From an uncultured Porphyromonadaceae bacterium (GTDB taxonomy: Bacteria > Bacteroidota > Bacteroidia > Bacteroidales > Barnesiellaceae): 64,000 bases of DNA. Of this stretch, positions 45,254 through 54,715 are shown one piece after another. Location of the stretch: contig UPYI01000018.1 of NCBI GenBank assembly GCA_900538555.1, positions 14,480 through 78,479 on the forward strand. The letters are read 5' to 3'. Each line of letters opens with the position of its first letter. Position 1 is the stretch's first letter. The notes below the pieces were generated by a model. That model searched no databases, had not been told where the DNA came from, and saw nothing but the letters and a program-made list of their open reading frames with translations. A program made the translations under genes and the position numbers.

Positions 45254-48200
45254 TCAACTCAACTTACCTATTTCCACAATTTGTCCTAAGCGATCAACTT
45301 TTAGAGGAATACATATTTTTTTGATCATTTCTCCGGTCAAAGCCCTCTCCATCTTGTTCGATGACGAAAACTCCTGTTTATCGACAATCGAAGATGCAAC
45401 TGTTTGCCTAATAAAGAAACAGTCACGAACATTAGAAGAAACCATTTTATAGATTCGATCCCGGTCCAGCGGCATTCCAATTTCTCCTTTTTCCAATTCC
45501 TCTTTTGTCGGCAGATACACCAAGTCGTTCGGAGACAAAACAAATATAGGGGATTTGCCGTTTTCATCCTCCTTAGCAACCGGCAATCCTGCTTTTATTC
45601 TTTCTATTGCTTCTTTTAACGGTATTGTGACAAAGCTCCGATTTCGTTCGACCGCACCTGTTCTTTCATCCACAGACTTCGACTCGTACACTGCAAAAAA
45701 TAGATTGGTTCCTTTATCTGCTTCTACAAATTTCGAACGTTTATTCCCCGATTGTCCTACCTCGAATTTATCAGCTTTTTCGGATACCCGCACTTTCAGA
45801 ATCGGTTGATGGGATTTCCCATTATTCAACCGAACGATATTCCGGTTCATCTCTTCAATACCTTCCGGAGAAAATGCGATTTTCGGATCATCTCCTTTTT
45901 CCGCCAAATGCCGCAGCAGGATCTTCTGAATCCCTGTATCGGTAATATTTTCTATCTTCTTTTTATCAAAACCGACATCCAATGACTTTCGTGTAGCAAA
46001 GAAACGCTCATTCGCATCTTGGGTAAAATAATAGACCTCTATCTTCGACAGATTTACATCTTGCCAAACATCACAATGTTCGTCAAAATATTTCTTGATT
46101 TTTTTTACGTCATATCCAACATTCAATAACGACAAGATTTCCATTTTCAATTCCTTATCGACAATCGCCTGCGGATTTTTTATCGCCGCATTCAATGAAA
46201 CAGTTTTCACTCTACGCAAATTCACTTCCCCAAAAACAGTGTCCTTATGCAACGATTTCCGGATTGCCCAACGCTCCCCTTTTTCCTGTTCAACCAACCG
46301 TTTTTTACCATCTACATAACGCCAATAACGATTGCCCGTTTTATTGATAATACGACTATTTTGTTTGAAACTTACTAAAATCTGCTCCAAAACCGATTTC
46401 GTATCTTGCGTGAATGTATCCCACGGCTTTTTCAACAGCCACTTGTATTTTCCGTTATCATCCGTTTTCACTTTGTCGCACAACAATCGCTGTAAATCGT
46501 GACGCGATATAGCCGATCCAGACCTTGCCGACTCATTATTCAGGTAATTGCAAATATTTCGGTCGGCGCATGCGATGACTATGGCATCCATTGCATGATG
46601 GCGATGATCGATCCGCTTCTTATTGAATCCCATTTGCAATTCGAGCGGCATAGCCGGAATTTCATGTCCCTGTTGGTTAATCGTCGTAAAATCGGTTCTT
46701 TCGGTCAATTCGTTCATTCGCCGGAAGCGAGGCAAGATTATTGCATTCCAAATATCATTGACTCCCCAGTCTTTCTTCAAACGATCCGTTATACCACCCG
46801 TACAGGGAATTACATTCTTAGAAATCGCCTCCTGTTCACCCTCTTCCCGGACAATATTCGACAAAAGAGATTTGACCAGTTTGCTGATATACCGGCTATC
46901 ATTCAACTGACGGGCAATAAAGTCATCGGGAATATCGTTCATCATCAATTTTTTCATCTTTCCCCGGTTCCGCCCGTAGGTTTCCTTTACCTGTGTCTCG
47001 TACGCTTCCACCGACAGGATTGTCACTGTTTTTCCATCCGAGACCGACACTTTTTCGCCATGATGCGCCTCAATAAACTCATGTCCGAGCATGTTGCCTT
47101 TGAGAGAATTCACCTCTGCTTCACAAATCACTTTATTACTCAATGAGTCATCGAAATACCGAGATTGAGGAATCACATGTTCTATCTGATACGCCGACGT
47201 AAATAACTTCGCCAACGGAATCAATACCCCCGTATAAGGAGAACGATAATGCTGCTCCAACCAAAGTTTATATTTTTTGATCTCGGATTCTGTCGGACGT
47301 TTCTGAACGTCCCGTTCATTCAATTTTTTCAATATAACCTCTATTTCGGTTGGTTTTTCCGCCTCACTATTCAAAGCCCCGTCCTCATAAATACGCAAAA
47401 TCTCCTGTTGGCTCGGCGAATAGGGACGGACATTTTCAATCTCCAAATCCGGATTCAGAAATTCCGTCAATAAATATTTGATCCGCATGTTGGCAGCCTC
47501 GTTTTCGGCGATTTGCGCCGTCATTTGAGCTCGTTTATCGGCTGGTGCTTTCATCTCCCGCCCCAGCTCCACATGTATCTCATCGATCCGCCCCACTTTC
47601 TTCCAAATATCACGAACCGTTCTCAGCGTTTCCAAAACGACCTGCTCTACAATCGGATTGCGCAGAGAGTGCTGTTTAAACGCTTTCAAATAAACATCTA
47701 TGTCGTCGGGCGAGTTCCATTTAGTGATGTCCTTGACTTCCGAATGCCGGTCGTAAACGACATAGCAAGCCAGCCAAACCGGTAGCCCCTTAAAATCGGA
47801 AATATCGGAAAGGTGTATGGCTTTTTCCCGCACCCGCGCTCTTATCGTCTCATCATATTCTCCGGATACGATCTTATCGATGCGTAAACGAGTTGCCGGG
47901 TCGATATCCGTTTCATTCCAATATCTTCCAAGCCGCATCAACGACAATAGTTTTCTGATAGCCTTGGCAGAATAAGCCCCATATTCTTTCTTGAACGGAG
48001 GGAACTTTTTAAAGTTGTCCACAAAGGTAGAATTCAAGCCATGCTTCGAAGCAAATGAATTCAAGGCTTTTTCAAGTTCTAACTTATCTGATACAGAATA
48101 CAAAATATGCCACAAAACCATTTCGTCCTCTTGGGTCGGAAAATCTTCCGGAATTCCGTCGCATTTCTTCAAACGGTTCACTATCTTCGACCGTGTTTCG

Positions 48201-49765
48201 TTGCATGGATAATTTTTATCTTCCACGTAGTTCCAACGGTAAGATCCGATCTCTTTTTTCTTCAATCCGAAATGAGAAAATTTCAACAAATCATCTTGCT
48301 TTATCGACTCCTTTTCGTTCAACCAATCGAATAAGGCAACATAATCCTCCTCCGTCTTGATCAACTCGTTCGTAACATCCCTATCTTGCGACTCTTCTTT
48401 TTTATAAATACGCAAATTGATGATAAACTGCCACAGGCGGAATTCCTGAAACAATGGATTCGATTTCGCAATACACTTAATCGGATAATGTTTTTTCTCT
48501 CCCGTTTTCTTATCCTCACAACAAACGGATTCGTAAGGGCAATCGGCAATCAATGATTTCTTGCTTTTTAAAGGTCTCTGATAAAACAGAATATCCTCTA
48601 TAAACAGATAAACAAAACCTCGCTTGACAATACTGTCCCGATGCGCCCCATTCTGCGGATACAGTTCTTCTATACAAGCCTTGTAAAGATCCGGATCTTG
48701 TAACTCGGCATGAAATTCACATTGTTTTTCCAAAATCCGTAGCAACTCTTCCTTATAAAATTTCCGATCAATCGTACGAACTAATTTTCCACGGATTTTT
48801 TGACACGGATTCTGCAAAAGTGCATCATATATATAAGATCCGACAGTCTTGCCCGAATCCGCAATCGTCTTTTCTGTCTTCAATTTTATCTTCGCATACA
48901 TCCTGTTTTTCTGAGCATCACTCATTTTATCTATATCTTCAAACGAAGGCAAAACAGACAACTGAGGTGCTTTATCTTTTTTCTCGAACCGTTTTACAAG
49001 AAACTCTTTTTCAGAGCCTTCCCAACAAGATATATCATTAGCAAATGCTGCCCGATATGTTATTCCATTTTCTAACAACACATTATACCAATACCCCCCT
49101 TTTTTCGCCTTTTCGCCTTTGGTTACAGAAACTACTTTCAACCTTTCGACAGTTTCATTATCGGTATCTTCTTCATCATCCCGTTGATAATACCCCCGTT
49201 TCTGATTAAAATTCAGAAGAATCCAAGCCAATTCCTCTTTCGATATTTTTTCGGTCAGCGCTTTTTTACGCAAATAATAAATAGTCCAATCATACGGGAT
49301 CTTCTTCGGGTTTTCTACGAATGCCGACGAAAAGCGTTTAAAATCAGCCAGCATCTCGTCAAAAGCCTCTTGGAACAAAAACTCCCATTCACCAGCCTCA
49401 TTTTTATACCATTCAAGTTTGGGTTCTGTTCCTTTTAAGAAATGACCATAGCGATCTAAACTGTTTGCATAATGAGCCGGAAGAAATTCCAGTAAAGCCA
49501 ATACCCGATGTAACCGCTCCCTACGCAACAAAAACCGTTCACCTAACCGGCGTATGCCTCGCAAGCGTGTCGTTTCTTTCGTCTGAGAGACACTATTCCC
49601 CTTACCAAAATCACCCAAAGTAGCCGCATCCATAGGAATAATACGGCTTCCGGCTGCCTCTATACCCGTTAATCGTTCCCGACCTTCGTTCTCATCCTCT
49701 TCTTTATTTACGACAGACCAACCAATGCTGTTCGGTCCCAAATCCAGACCTAATACTTTTTTCAT
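45254..49765 (-). CDS. cas9: Cas9, type II-C
   Basis: 1503 aa, within the long Bacteroidetes II-C group. RuvC-I is GLDLGPNSIGWSVV with Asp8; the Arg-rich bridge helix follows (RGIRRLGERFLLRRERLHR, about 70-90). RuvC-II has Glu733 in VELGREMKAP. The HNH domain has His863 in IEHVIPQSRYFDDS with Asn of SNKVICEAEVN. RuvC-III has His1057 and Asp1060 in HHAMDAIVIA. All catalytic residues are present, so it should cut both strands. The C-terminal PAM-interacting region is intact to a natural stop. A TATCTTTG promoter precedes it; tracrRNA is divergent. Confidence 0.97.
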   Translation of the reverse strand: MKKVLGLDLGPNSIGWSVVNKEEDENEGRERLTGIEAAGSRIIPMDAATLGDFGKGNSVSQTKETTRLRGIRRLGERFLLRRERLHRVLALLEFLPAHYANSLDRYGHFLKGTEPKLEWYKNEAGEWEFLFQEAFDEMLADFKRFSSAFVENPKKIPYDWTIYYLRKKALTEKISKEELAWILLNFNQKRGYYQRDDEEDTDNETVERLKVVSVTKGEKAKKGGYWYNVLLENGITYRAAFANDISCWEGSEKEFLVKRFEKKDKAPQLSVLPSFEDIDKMSDAQKNRMYAKIKLKTEKTIADSGKTVGSYIYDALLQNPCQKIRGKLVRTIDRKFYKEELLRILEKQCEFHAELQDPDLYKACIEELYPQNGAHRDSIVKRGFVYLFIEDILFYQRPLKSKKSLIADCPYESVCCEDKKTGEKKHYPIKCIAKSNPLFQEFRLWQFIINLRIYKKEESQDRDVTNELIKTEEDYVALFDWLNEKESIKQDDLLKFSHFGLKKKEIGSYRWNYVEDKNYPCNETRSKIVNRLKKCDGIPEDFPTQEDEMVLWHILYSVSDKLELEKALNSFASKHGLNSTFVDNFKKFPPFKKEYGAYSAKAIRKLLSLMRLGRYWNETDIDPATRLRIDKIVSGEYDETIRARVREKAIHLSDISDFKGLPVWLACYVVYDRHSEVKDITKWNSPDDIDVYLKAFKQHSLRNPIVEQVVLETLRTVRDIWKKVGRIDEIHVELGREMKAPADKRAQMTAQIAENEAANMRIKYLLTEFLNPDLEIENVRPYSPSQQEILRIYEDGALNSEAEKPTEIEVILKKLNERDVQKRPTESEIKKYKLWLEQHYRSPYTGVLIPLAKLFTSAYQIEHVIPQSRYFDDSLSNKVICEAEVNSLKGNMLGHEFIEAHHGEKVSVSDGKTVTILSVEAYETQVKETYGRNRGKMKKLMMNDIPDDFIARQLNDSRYISKLVKSLLSNIVREEGEQEAISKNVIPCTGGITDRLKKDWGVNDIWNAIILPRFRRMNELTERTDFTTINQQGHEIPAMPLELQMGFNKKRIDHRHHAMDAIVIACADRNICNYLNNESARSGSAISRHDLQRLLCDKVKTDDNGKYKWLLKKPWDTFTQDTKSVLEQILVSFKQNSRIINKTGNRYWRYVDGKKRLVEQEKGERWAIRKSLHKDTVFGEVNLRRVKTVSLNAAIKNPQAIVDKELKMEILSLLNVGYDVKKIKKYFDEHCDVWQDVNLSKIEVYYFTQDANERFFATRKSLDVGFDKKKIENITDTGIQKILLRHLAEKGDDPKIAFSPEGIEEMNRNIVRLNNGKSHQPILKVRVSEKADKFEVGQSGNKRSKFVEADKGTNLFFAVYESKSVDERTGAVERNRSFVTIPLKEAIERIKAGLPVAKEDENGKSPIFVLSPNDLVYLPTKEELEKGEIGMPLDRDRIYKMVSSNVRDCFFIRQTVASSIVDKQEFSSSNKMERALTGEMIKKICIPLKVDRLGQIVEIGKLS

Positions 49766-49796
49766 AATCTAAAAATTAATATTCATTTATTTTTTT

Positions 49797-49804
49797 CAAA
49801 GATA
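49797..49804 (-). promoter_or_regulatory. cas9 promoter (-7 box)
   Basis: TATCTTTG on the minus strand, exact TAnnTTTG match, 31 bp before the cas9 ATG. The tracrRNA promoter is about 40 bp away on the other strand. Confidence 0.65.
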
Positions 49805-49842
49805 GAAAAATATCGCAGAATAAAAAATAATACCTGTAATAT

Positions 49843-49873
49843 TTTGAATAGTTCGTAAAAGATCTTATATTTG
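49843..49873 (+). promoter_or_regulatory. tracrRNA promoter
   Basis: TTTG at 49843-49846 and TATATTTG at 49866-49873 with 19 bp between: a textbook Bacteroidetes promoter. Start of transcription is expected near 49878-49880, exactly where the anti-repeat begins. Confidence 0.85.
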
Positions 49874-49878
49874 CAGTA

Positions 49879-49961
49879 TACTAATTGAAGCAAATCACAA
49901 TAAGGATTATTCCGTTGTGAAAACATTTAGGTGCCTCGTCCTTTACGGGGCATTCTTTTTT
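49879..49961 (+). ncRNA. tracrRNA
   Basis: TACTAATTGAAGCAAATCAC (49879 on) continuing AAT is complementary to the first 25 nt of the CRISPR repeat apart from two single-base bulges and the last base. Next comes a small GGATTATTCC element (nexus-like), a linker GTTGTGAAAACATTTA, and a terminator hairpin TGCCTCGT/ACGGGGCA (49932-49939/49945-49952) followed by TTCTTTTTT. It guides crRNA maturation and loads Cas9. Located between cas9 and the AIPR gene, pointing towards the latter. Confidence 0.93.
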
Positions 49962-50000
49962 CTAAAAAGATTCATCAATTATAACCAATAAATAAGTGCC

Positions 50001-51791
50001 ATGAGTAAATACGATGATTTAATTAAGATAATAGATACGTTTAGAAATGAAGCCCCGGCAGAACATAAACGGTATCACCCGGACGCGGAGAATATGTCGG
50101 GAATAGAAAATGCACGGTCGAGAGCTTTTATCCATCTGTTTCTGAAAGTCAAATTCGGATTGACGGAGTTTAAACAACGAGAGGAACTTATTACCGACGA
50201 TCCCGGTGATGGCGGTATCGACGCCTATTTTATCGATAAGGAAAATAAAAAATTATTCTTCATCCAATCCAAATTCCGGAACACGGACAAGAATTTCGAA
50301 AATAAAGAGATAGCCATGGAGGATTTGCTTGCTATGGATATTCAACGGATTGTCGAGGGTGAGGAAGAGAATGAAGCAGGAGAACGTTATAACGGAAAGA
50401 TATTGCACTTCATAAAGAGCCTGCAAGAGATCTCCGACTTGCCGAAATACGAATATAATATTATTCTACTTGCCAACCTGAAATCGAAGATCGAACCGAA
50501 ACTCAAAAAATTGACCGGGGGATATGCCGTACAGATCTACAACCATGCCAAAGTATATTCCGAACTGGTATTTCCTTTGATCTCGGGCAGCTATTACAAC
50601 CCCAAAGAGGTGAAGATCACCATCAACGTCGATCGGGACAGCGCCGGACACCGCATTCAATATTATCCATCGACACAATACGGCGATTGTACGGTAAACG
50701 CATTGTTCGTTCCTACGATCGAGATAGCCCGTATCTTGTCGAAATACAAGAATGCCATACTGAAATTCAATCCCAGAAGTTATTTAGAGCTGGCTTCCGG
50801 AAGTGTCAATGCCCAAATAGCTTCGTCGATCATCGATTTTCAGACCAATGAATTCGCTTTGTTCAACAATGGAATCACAATGCTTTCGGATGAAACCATA
50901 TACAGCGACAAAGTGGGCAAGAAGAATAAAGCTGAAATATTGGTTACGAATCCCCAGATTATAAACGGAGGACAGACGGCTTACACATTGAGCATATTGT
51001 ACGACCGCTTCACAGCAAGCGGGCGATTGGATCTGTTCGAGGGGAAAGAGGTTCTGTTGAAAATCATCTCATTCAACACGGAAGAGAACGAGGAGGATTC
51101 GGCTGACAAGTTGCGTTTGATCGAAAAGATTTCTATTGCGACCAACCAACAGTCTCCCGTTTCGGAGGCAGACCGCCGAGCAAACGATAAAGTACAAATC
51201 GAACTGCAACGCCTGATTTATCAGGATTTCGGACTGTTTTACGAACGAAAGCGCGGAGAATTCGGTGACGGTATCAGAAACGGATATATCGATCGGAAAA
51301 AGATTATCGACCGGGAACAGTTCATTCGTATTTGTTTAGCGGTACAGAACGACCTCATCCGTGTCCGGTCGAGCAATGTAAACAACCTTTTTAAAAAATC
51401 GAAATTCGACACGATTCTGCCCGATGCCTCCAATTACAGGCGTCTGATATATGCCTACAAGGCTTTCGAAAATATAAACAAATACAATAGTCCTTCGTCG
51501 AATGTCCGTACCTACGCCCGGTTCGCCATTACCTGCGTCCTGTCGCATCGGTTTAAAGAAGAGTTGAAAGTGGATGAATTCGATGCTTCTATCCATCAGG
51601 AACTATCGGACATCATCGGGAAATGGAGCGATTTCGAACAGACAATCCGGAATGACAATACCAATAAGAAATTTTATTTCAAAGAGATTTTCGATAAAAA
51701 CACGGGGGTAAAAACAATTGAAACGAACTGGCCTGCCTACTACAAAGGCAGAACATTGCTCCGGGATATCAAGGCTTATTTCAAAATCTGA
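50001..51791 (+). CDS. AIPR family protein with N-terminal nuclease-like domain
   Basis: 596 aa. Residues about 40-130 look like a PD-(D/E)xK/Mrr-type domain: GDGGIDAYF with Asp74, then IQSKF with Gln89 and Lys91. The AIPR domain (abortive infection phage resistance) spans about 230-400 with FNPRSYLE, NEFALFNNGITML and NPQIINGGQTAYTLS. Such proteins are implicated in phage defence and probably cleave nucleic acid. The ATG is 39 bp past the tracrRNA T-tract and no TAnnTTTG lies between, so transcription may come by read-through from the tracrRNA promoter. It converges on tatC. Confidence 0.88.
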   Translation: MSKYDDLIKIIDTFRNEAPAEHKRYHPDAENMSGIENARSRAFIHLFLKVKFGLTEFKQREELITDDPGDGGIDAYFIDKENKKLFFIQSKFRNTDKNFENKEIAMEDLLAMDIQRIVEGEEENEAGERYNGKILHFIKSLQEISDLPKYEYNIILLANLKSKIEPKLKKLTGGYAVQIYNHAKVYSELVFPLISGSYYNPKEVKITINVDRDSAGHRIQYYPSTQYGDCTVNALFVPTIEIARILSKYKNAILKFNPRSYLELASGSVNAQIASSIIDFQTNEFALFNNGITMLSDETIYSDKVGKKNKAEILVTNPQIINGGQTAYTLSILYDRFTASGRLDLFEGKEVLLKIISFNTEENEEDSADKLRLIEKISIATNQQSPVSEADRRANDKVQIELQRLIYQDFGLFYERKRGEFGDGIRNGYIDRKKIIDREQFIRICLAVQNDLIRVRSSNVNNLFKKSKFDTILPDASNYRRLIYAYKAFENINKYNSPSSNVRTYARFAITCVLSHRFKEELKVDEFDASIHQELSDIIGKWSDFEQTIRNDNTNKKFYFKEIFDKNTGVKTIETNWPAYYKGRTLLRDIKAYFKI

Positions 51792-51799
51792 TCTTCGCA

Positions 51800-51847
51800 G
51801 ATTGTGCACCGGATGAAATCTACTTCACCTTTACCCGGTGCACAATC
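51800..51847. terminator. 13-bp inverted repeat between AIPR and tatC
   Basis: GATTGTGCACCGG (51800-51812) and CCGGTGCACAATC (51835-51847) are perfect inverted repeats with a 22-bp loop that contains the tatC stop codon. It could end both convergent transcripts though T-tracts are lacking. Confidence 0.5.
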
Positions 51848-52614
51848 CAAATGCTGATTTCGTAAAGCAGCCACATGGGAAGTGCCACCAACGAGAGTGT
51901 AAATATATCGGACGTAGGGGTAATGACAGCAGCAATGATCAGAATGATAACAATAGCATGCCTGCGATAATGCCGCATAAAGTCGGAAGTGATAAAGCCC
52001 AGCTTGGCAAAGAGCCACGAAAGTATGGGAATTTCGAAAACGATACCCATTGCCAGACACATCATCATCAACGTACTGATGTAGGATTGCAAGGTAATCA
52101 TGTTTTCGACTTCTCCGCTAACCTGATATGTCCCCAAAAAACGGAATGTCAGCGGGAAAACAAGAAAATAGCTGACGAGCACTCCGATTATGAAAAGCAG
52201 GTATCCCCCACCCGCCACTTTCACCGCATATTCGCGTTCGTTGGTATAGAGTGCGGGGGAAACAAAACGGAACAGTTGGTACAGGATATATGGCGAAGCA
52301 CACAACACGCCGGCACATAATGCAGTCTTCATGTGTATGATGAATTGTTGCGCCAATCCGGTATTGATCAATTGTACGAAAAAACCAAGCGACTCCTGCT
52401 CCGTCACCCAACCGCTCATTCGGGAGAGCAAACGGTACGTGATGAAGTCGGATTCTTTCGGTGCCAAAACAATGGCAAACAACTCCTCCTTAAAGAAGAA
52501 TGCCACGATACCGAACACCAATGTAACGACAACAATCTTTATTAACGAAGCCCGCAATATATCCAAGTGATCCCAAAAGGTTTGCTTTTCGTCGGATATG
52601 TCCATGAGCCGCAT
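51820..52614 (-). CDS. tatC: Sec-independent translocase TatC
   Basis: 264 aa (or 261 if the ATG at 52605 is used). The N-terminal FWDHLDILRASL is the conserved TatC signature; six membrane helices follow and ASPYILYQLFRFVSPALY is the first periplasmic/second helix region with the conserved Pro. It is the receptor for twin-arginine signals. It begins 3 bp after tatA. Two Tat-type substrates are encoded in the same window at 57389 and 58823. Confidence 0.94.
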   Translation of the reverse strand: MRLMDISDEKQTFWDHLDILRASLIKIVVVTLVFGIVAFFFKEELFAIVLAPKESDFITYRLLSRMSGWVTEQESLGFFVQLINTGLAQQFIIHMKTALCAGVLCASPYILYQLFRFVSPALYTNEREYAVKVAGGGYLLFIIGVLVSYFLVFPLTFRFLGTYQVSGEVENMITLQSYISTLMMMCLAMGIVFEIPILSWLFAKLGFITSDFMRHYRRHAIVIILIIAAVITPTSDIFTLSLVALPMWLLYEISIWIVHRVKVK

Positions 52615-52617
52615 TTC

Positions 52618-52830
52618 TTATTTATCGTCTTTCTTTTCGTCTTTTTGCGATCCGGCATCGTTCAAGTCGTTTTCTATACCGTTTATTCCTTCTTTAAAGG
52701 ACCGGACGCCTTTGCCTATGCCTTTCATCAGTTCGGGTATTTTACGTCCTCCGAAGAAAAGCAATACGACCAACGCAATCAGAATGACTTCTTGCATACC
52801 GATGCCTCCGATGAATAATAGTGTCGCCAT
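52618..52830 (-). CDS. tatA: Sec-independent translocase TatA/E
   Basis: 70 aa. A hydrophobic helix (VILIALVVLLFFGGRKIPEL) leads through the FGGRKIPEL hinge into an amphipathic helix (MKGIGKGVRSFKEGI) and a Lys/Asp-rich tail. Start at 52830 or the inner ATG at 52797. First gene of a tatA-tatC pair; no tatB, as usual in Bacteroidetes. Confidence 0.92.
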   Translation of the reverse strand: MATLLFIGGIGMQEVILIALVVLLFFGGRKIPELMKGIGKGVRSFKEGINGIENDLNDAGSQKDEKKDDK

Positions 52831-52866
52831 ATTTTTGCTTGTTTAATGGTTTATAATGTTCATTAT

Positions 52867-53008
52867 CATGCACCTTTTCTCGCCTCGGCATAGCCCGAAC
52901 CCCGTTCGTCTCTGCTCTCGGCTTATTGAAAACGTTCATTATCATGCCCCCATTTCCCGCCCCGGCATTAGCCCGAACTCGTTCGGCTCTGCTCTCGGCT
53001 TATTGAAA
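52867..53008 (+). repeat. Dispersed repeat family A, two tandem copies
   Basis: Two units of about 74 bp: CATGCACCTTTTCTCGCCTC, GGCATAGCCCGAAC..GTTCG, CTCTGCTCTCGGCTTATTGA, AAACG. Located before tatA. No TAnnTTTG box is present in them. Confidence 0.9.
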
Positions 53009-53106
53009 AGACGGACAGAGTGACGAATGTAATCAATCTGTCTTTATTTTCCAAATAATGCCCACCCGAACAAGTCTGAGCGACGGAATAAATCCGGGGC
53101 GTTCCG

Positions 53107-54078
53107 TCAATCGAGTTTTACCAGTTCATATTGCTGGCTACCCATACCCAGCTGTTCGGCATAATCGAGCGTGTGCATACCGTTGCGCGAGTCGATTCGT
53201 TCGATCAAATGGATTTTTCCATGATCTTCGGACGCGCGTACCATATCGGTACAGGCTTTATCCAATGCTACCGGATCGAGTGAAGCCAGAATCCCTATAT
53301 CGCCCATTTTCGGGTCTTCGGGTTCCGCCACGCAATCGCAGTCCACCGACAGGTTGTTTGCCACACTGATATAGAGAATACGGTCGCCGCAATGATCGGT
53401 AATGGCTTTTGCCGCCTCCGCCATAGATTCCAGAAAGTCGTCTTGCGGAGGCAGATTATTCCACACTTCCGTCTGGCTTTTGGTTTTACCGGCAGAATGA
53501 ATCCACGCCTTTCCCTGCGAAGAGGCAATGCCGATAGCGATGTTTTTGATCGCTCCGCCGAAACCGCCCATCGGATGGCCTTTGAAATGCGACAACACTA
53601 CGGTGAAATCGTAACCGGGATAAGTTTTCCCGACAAAATCTTCCTGCAAGTGCCTTCCTCCTTTTACCGGCAGCGACGTTTCCCCCTCCGCATCCATGAT
53701 CTCGACCGGCGCAATCGCCGTAAATCCATGATCGGCAGCAGCTTTCAAATGATTTTCGGTATCTGCCCGACCACCACCGTATGCCGTATTGCACTCGACG
53801 ATGGTTCCGTTCACTTTCCGTACAAGATCTTTTATCAAATCCGGATTCAGATAATTGTTGTTACCCGGTTCGCCGGTAGAAAGTTTCACAGCCACCTTCC
53901 CTTCGGCTTTGCGTCCCAATGCCTCGTAAATCTTCACCAGATTTTCGGAGGATATTTCGGAGTACATATACACTTTCGGAAGTCCGGATTCCGTATTCGT
54001 TTTCTTTTCCGCATTCGCGCAACTTATTGCCGACAACGGGAGGAGAGAAAGTAATAGCATATATCTATATTTTTTCAT
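53107..54078 (-). CDS. DUF362 domain lipoprotein
   Basis: 323 aa from the ATG at 54078. The signal ends in the lipobox LSAISC (Cys20). The DUF362 features are present: VAVKLSTGEPGNNNYLNPDL near 60, VECNTAYGGGRADTENH near 92, LSHFKGHPMGGFGGAIKNIA near 164 and LDPVALDKACTDMV near 268. DUF362 proteins often accompany Fe-S proteins; no ferredoxin motif is present here. It ends a run DUF1893, TonB receptor, S component, DUF362. Confidence 0.82.
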   Translation of the reverse strand: MKKYRYMLLLSLLPLSAISCANAEKKTNTESGLPKVYMYSEISSENLVKIYEALGRKAEGKVAVKLSTGEPGNNNYLNPDLIKDLVRKVNGTIVECNTAYGGGRADTENHLKAAADHGFTAIAPVEIMDAEGETSLPVKGGRHLQEDFVGKTYPGYDFTVVLSHFKGHPMGGFGGAIKNIAIGIASSQGKAWIHSAGKTKSQTEVWNNLPPQDDFLESMAEAAKAITDHCGDRILYISVANNLSVDCDCVAEPEDPKMGDIGILASLDPVALDKACTDMVRASEDHGKIHLIERIDSRNGMHTLDYAEQLGMGSQQYELVKLD

Positions 54079-54194
54079 TGTCGTTTCTATCAAATGTTCT
54101 TTTATCGACGACGGATGTCGTTCCGTCCATTCTTTGCCCACTCAACACTGATATCCCGCCGATATTCGTTTCCGGCAAGAATATTTTCCGTGCT

Positions 54195-54704
54195 TTATTG
54201 TCGGATCACCCAATGGATTACCGCCCATCCTCCGAATATTTGCAACAACATGCCCGGTACTCCAAGACGGAAGTCCTGCATAGCAGCATAGAAAGAACCG
54301 GTCATCGCCCACTCGCCCAACGAGCCTACAACCTGATACGCCAGCACAACCGAAGCCAACAGCCACAAAGAAGCTTTACGAAAATGTGCGGCAGCATACC
54401 CGGCGGCAGTAGCCAACAGTACTGATTTCAACAGAATTGCCGGCAAGACGGCTGCTGCGGGCATACCGAACAATGCCGAGTTAATAAGAGGCGATGCGAC
54501 TGCCGTCAGCAATCCTACCCGCCATCCGTATTTATAGGCGGCAATCAGAGTGAAGAAATAAATAGGCAACCAAGTAGGCCCGCCCAAATGCGCCAAATGG
54601 CACAACTGCGGCAAAGCGATATTTCCTAAAACAAAAAGTGCTGCCACCCAATAGGTCTTGGCTGCCTTATATTCCAAAGAATAAAGTTTTACGGTTGATT
54701 CCAT
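54195..54704 (-). CDS. ECF-type transporter S component-like membrane protein
   Basis: 169 aa, about six membrane helices. LAHLGGPTWLPIYFFTLIAA and the general layout fit substrate-specific S components of energy-coupling-factor transporters. No EcfA or EcfT gene is near, so it would use a shared module. It follows the TonB receptor by 11 bp, suggesting outer and inner membrane transport of one cofactor or metal. Substrate unknown. Confidence 0.68.
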   Translation of the reverse strand: MESTVKLYSLEYKAAKTYWVAALFVLGNIALPQLCHLAHLGGPTWLPIYFFTLIAAYKYGWRVGLLTAVASPLINSALFGMPAAAVLPAILLKSVLLATAAGYAAAHFRKASLWLLASVVLAYQVVGSLGEWAMTGSFYAAMQDFRLGVPGMLLQIFGGWAVIHWVIRQ

Positions 54705-54715
54705 ATAAATTGATT

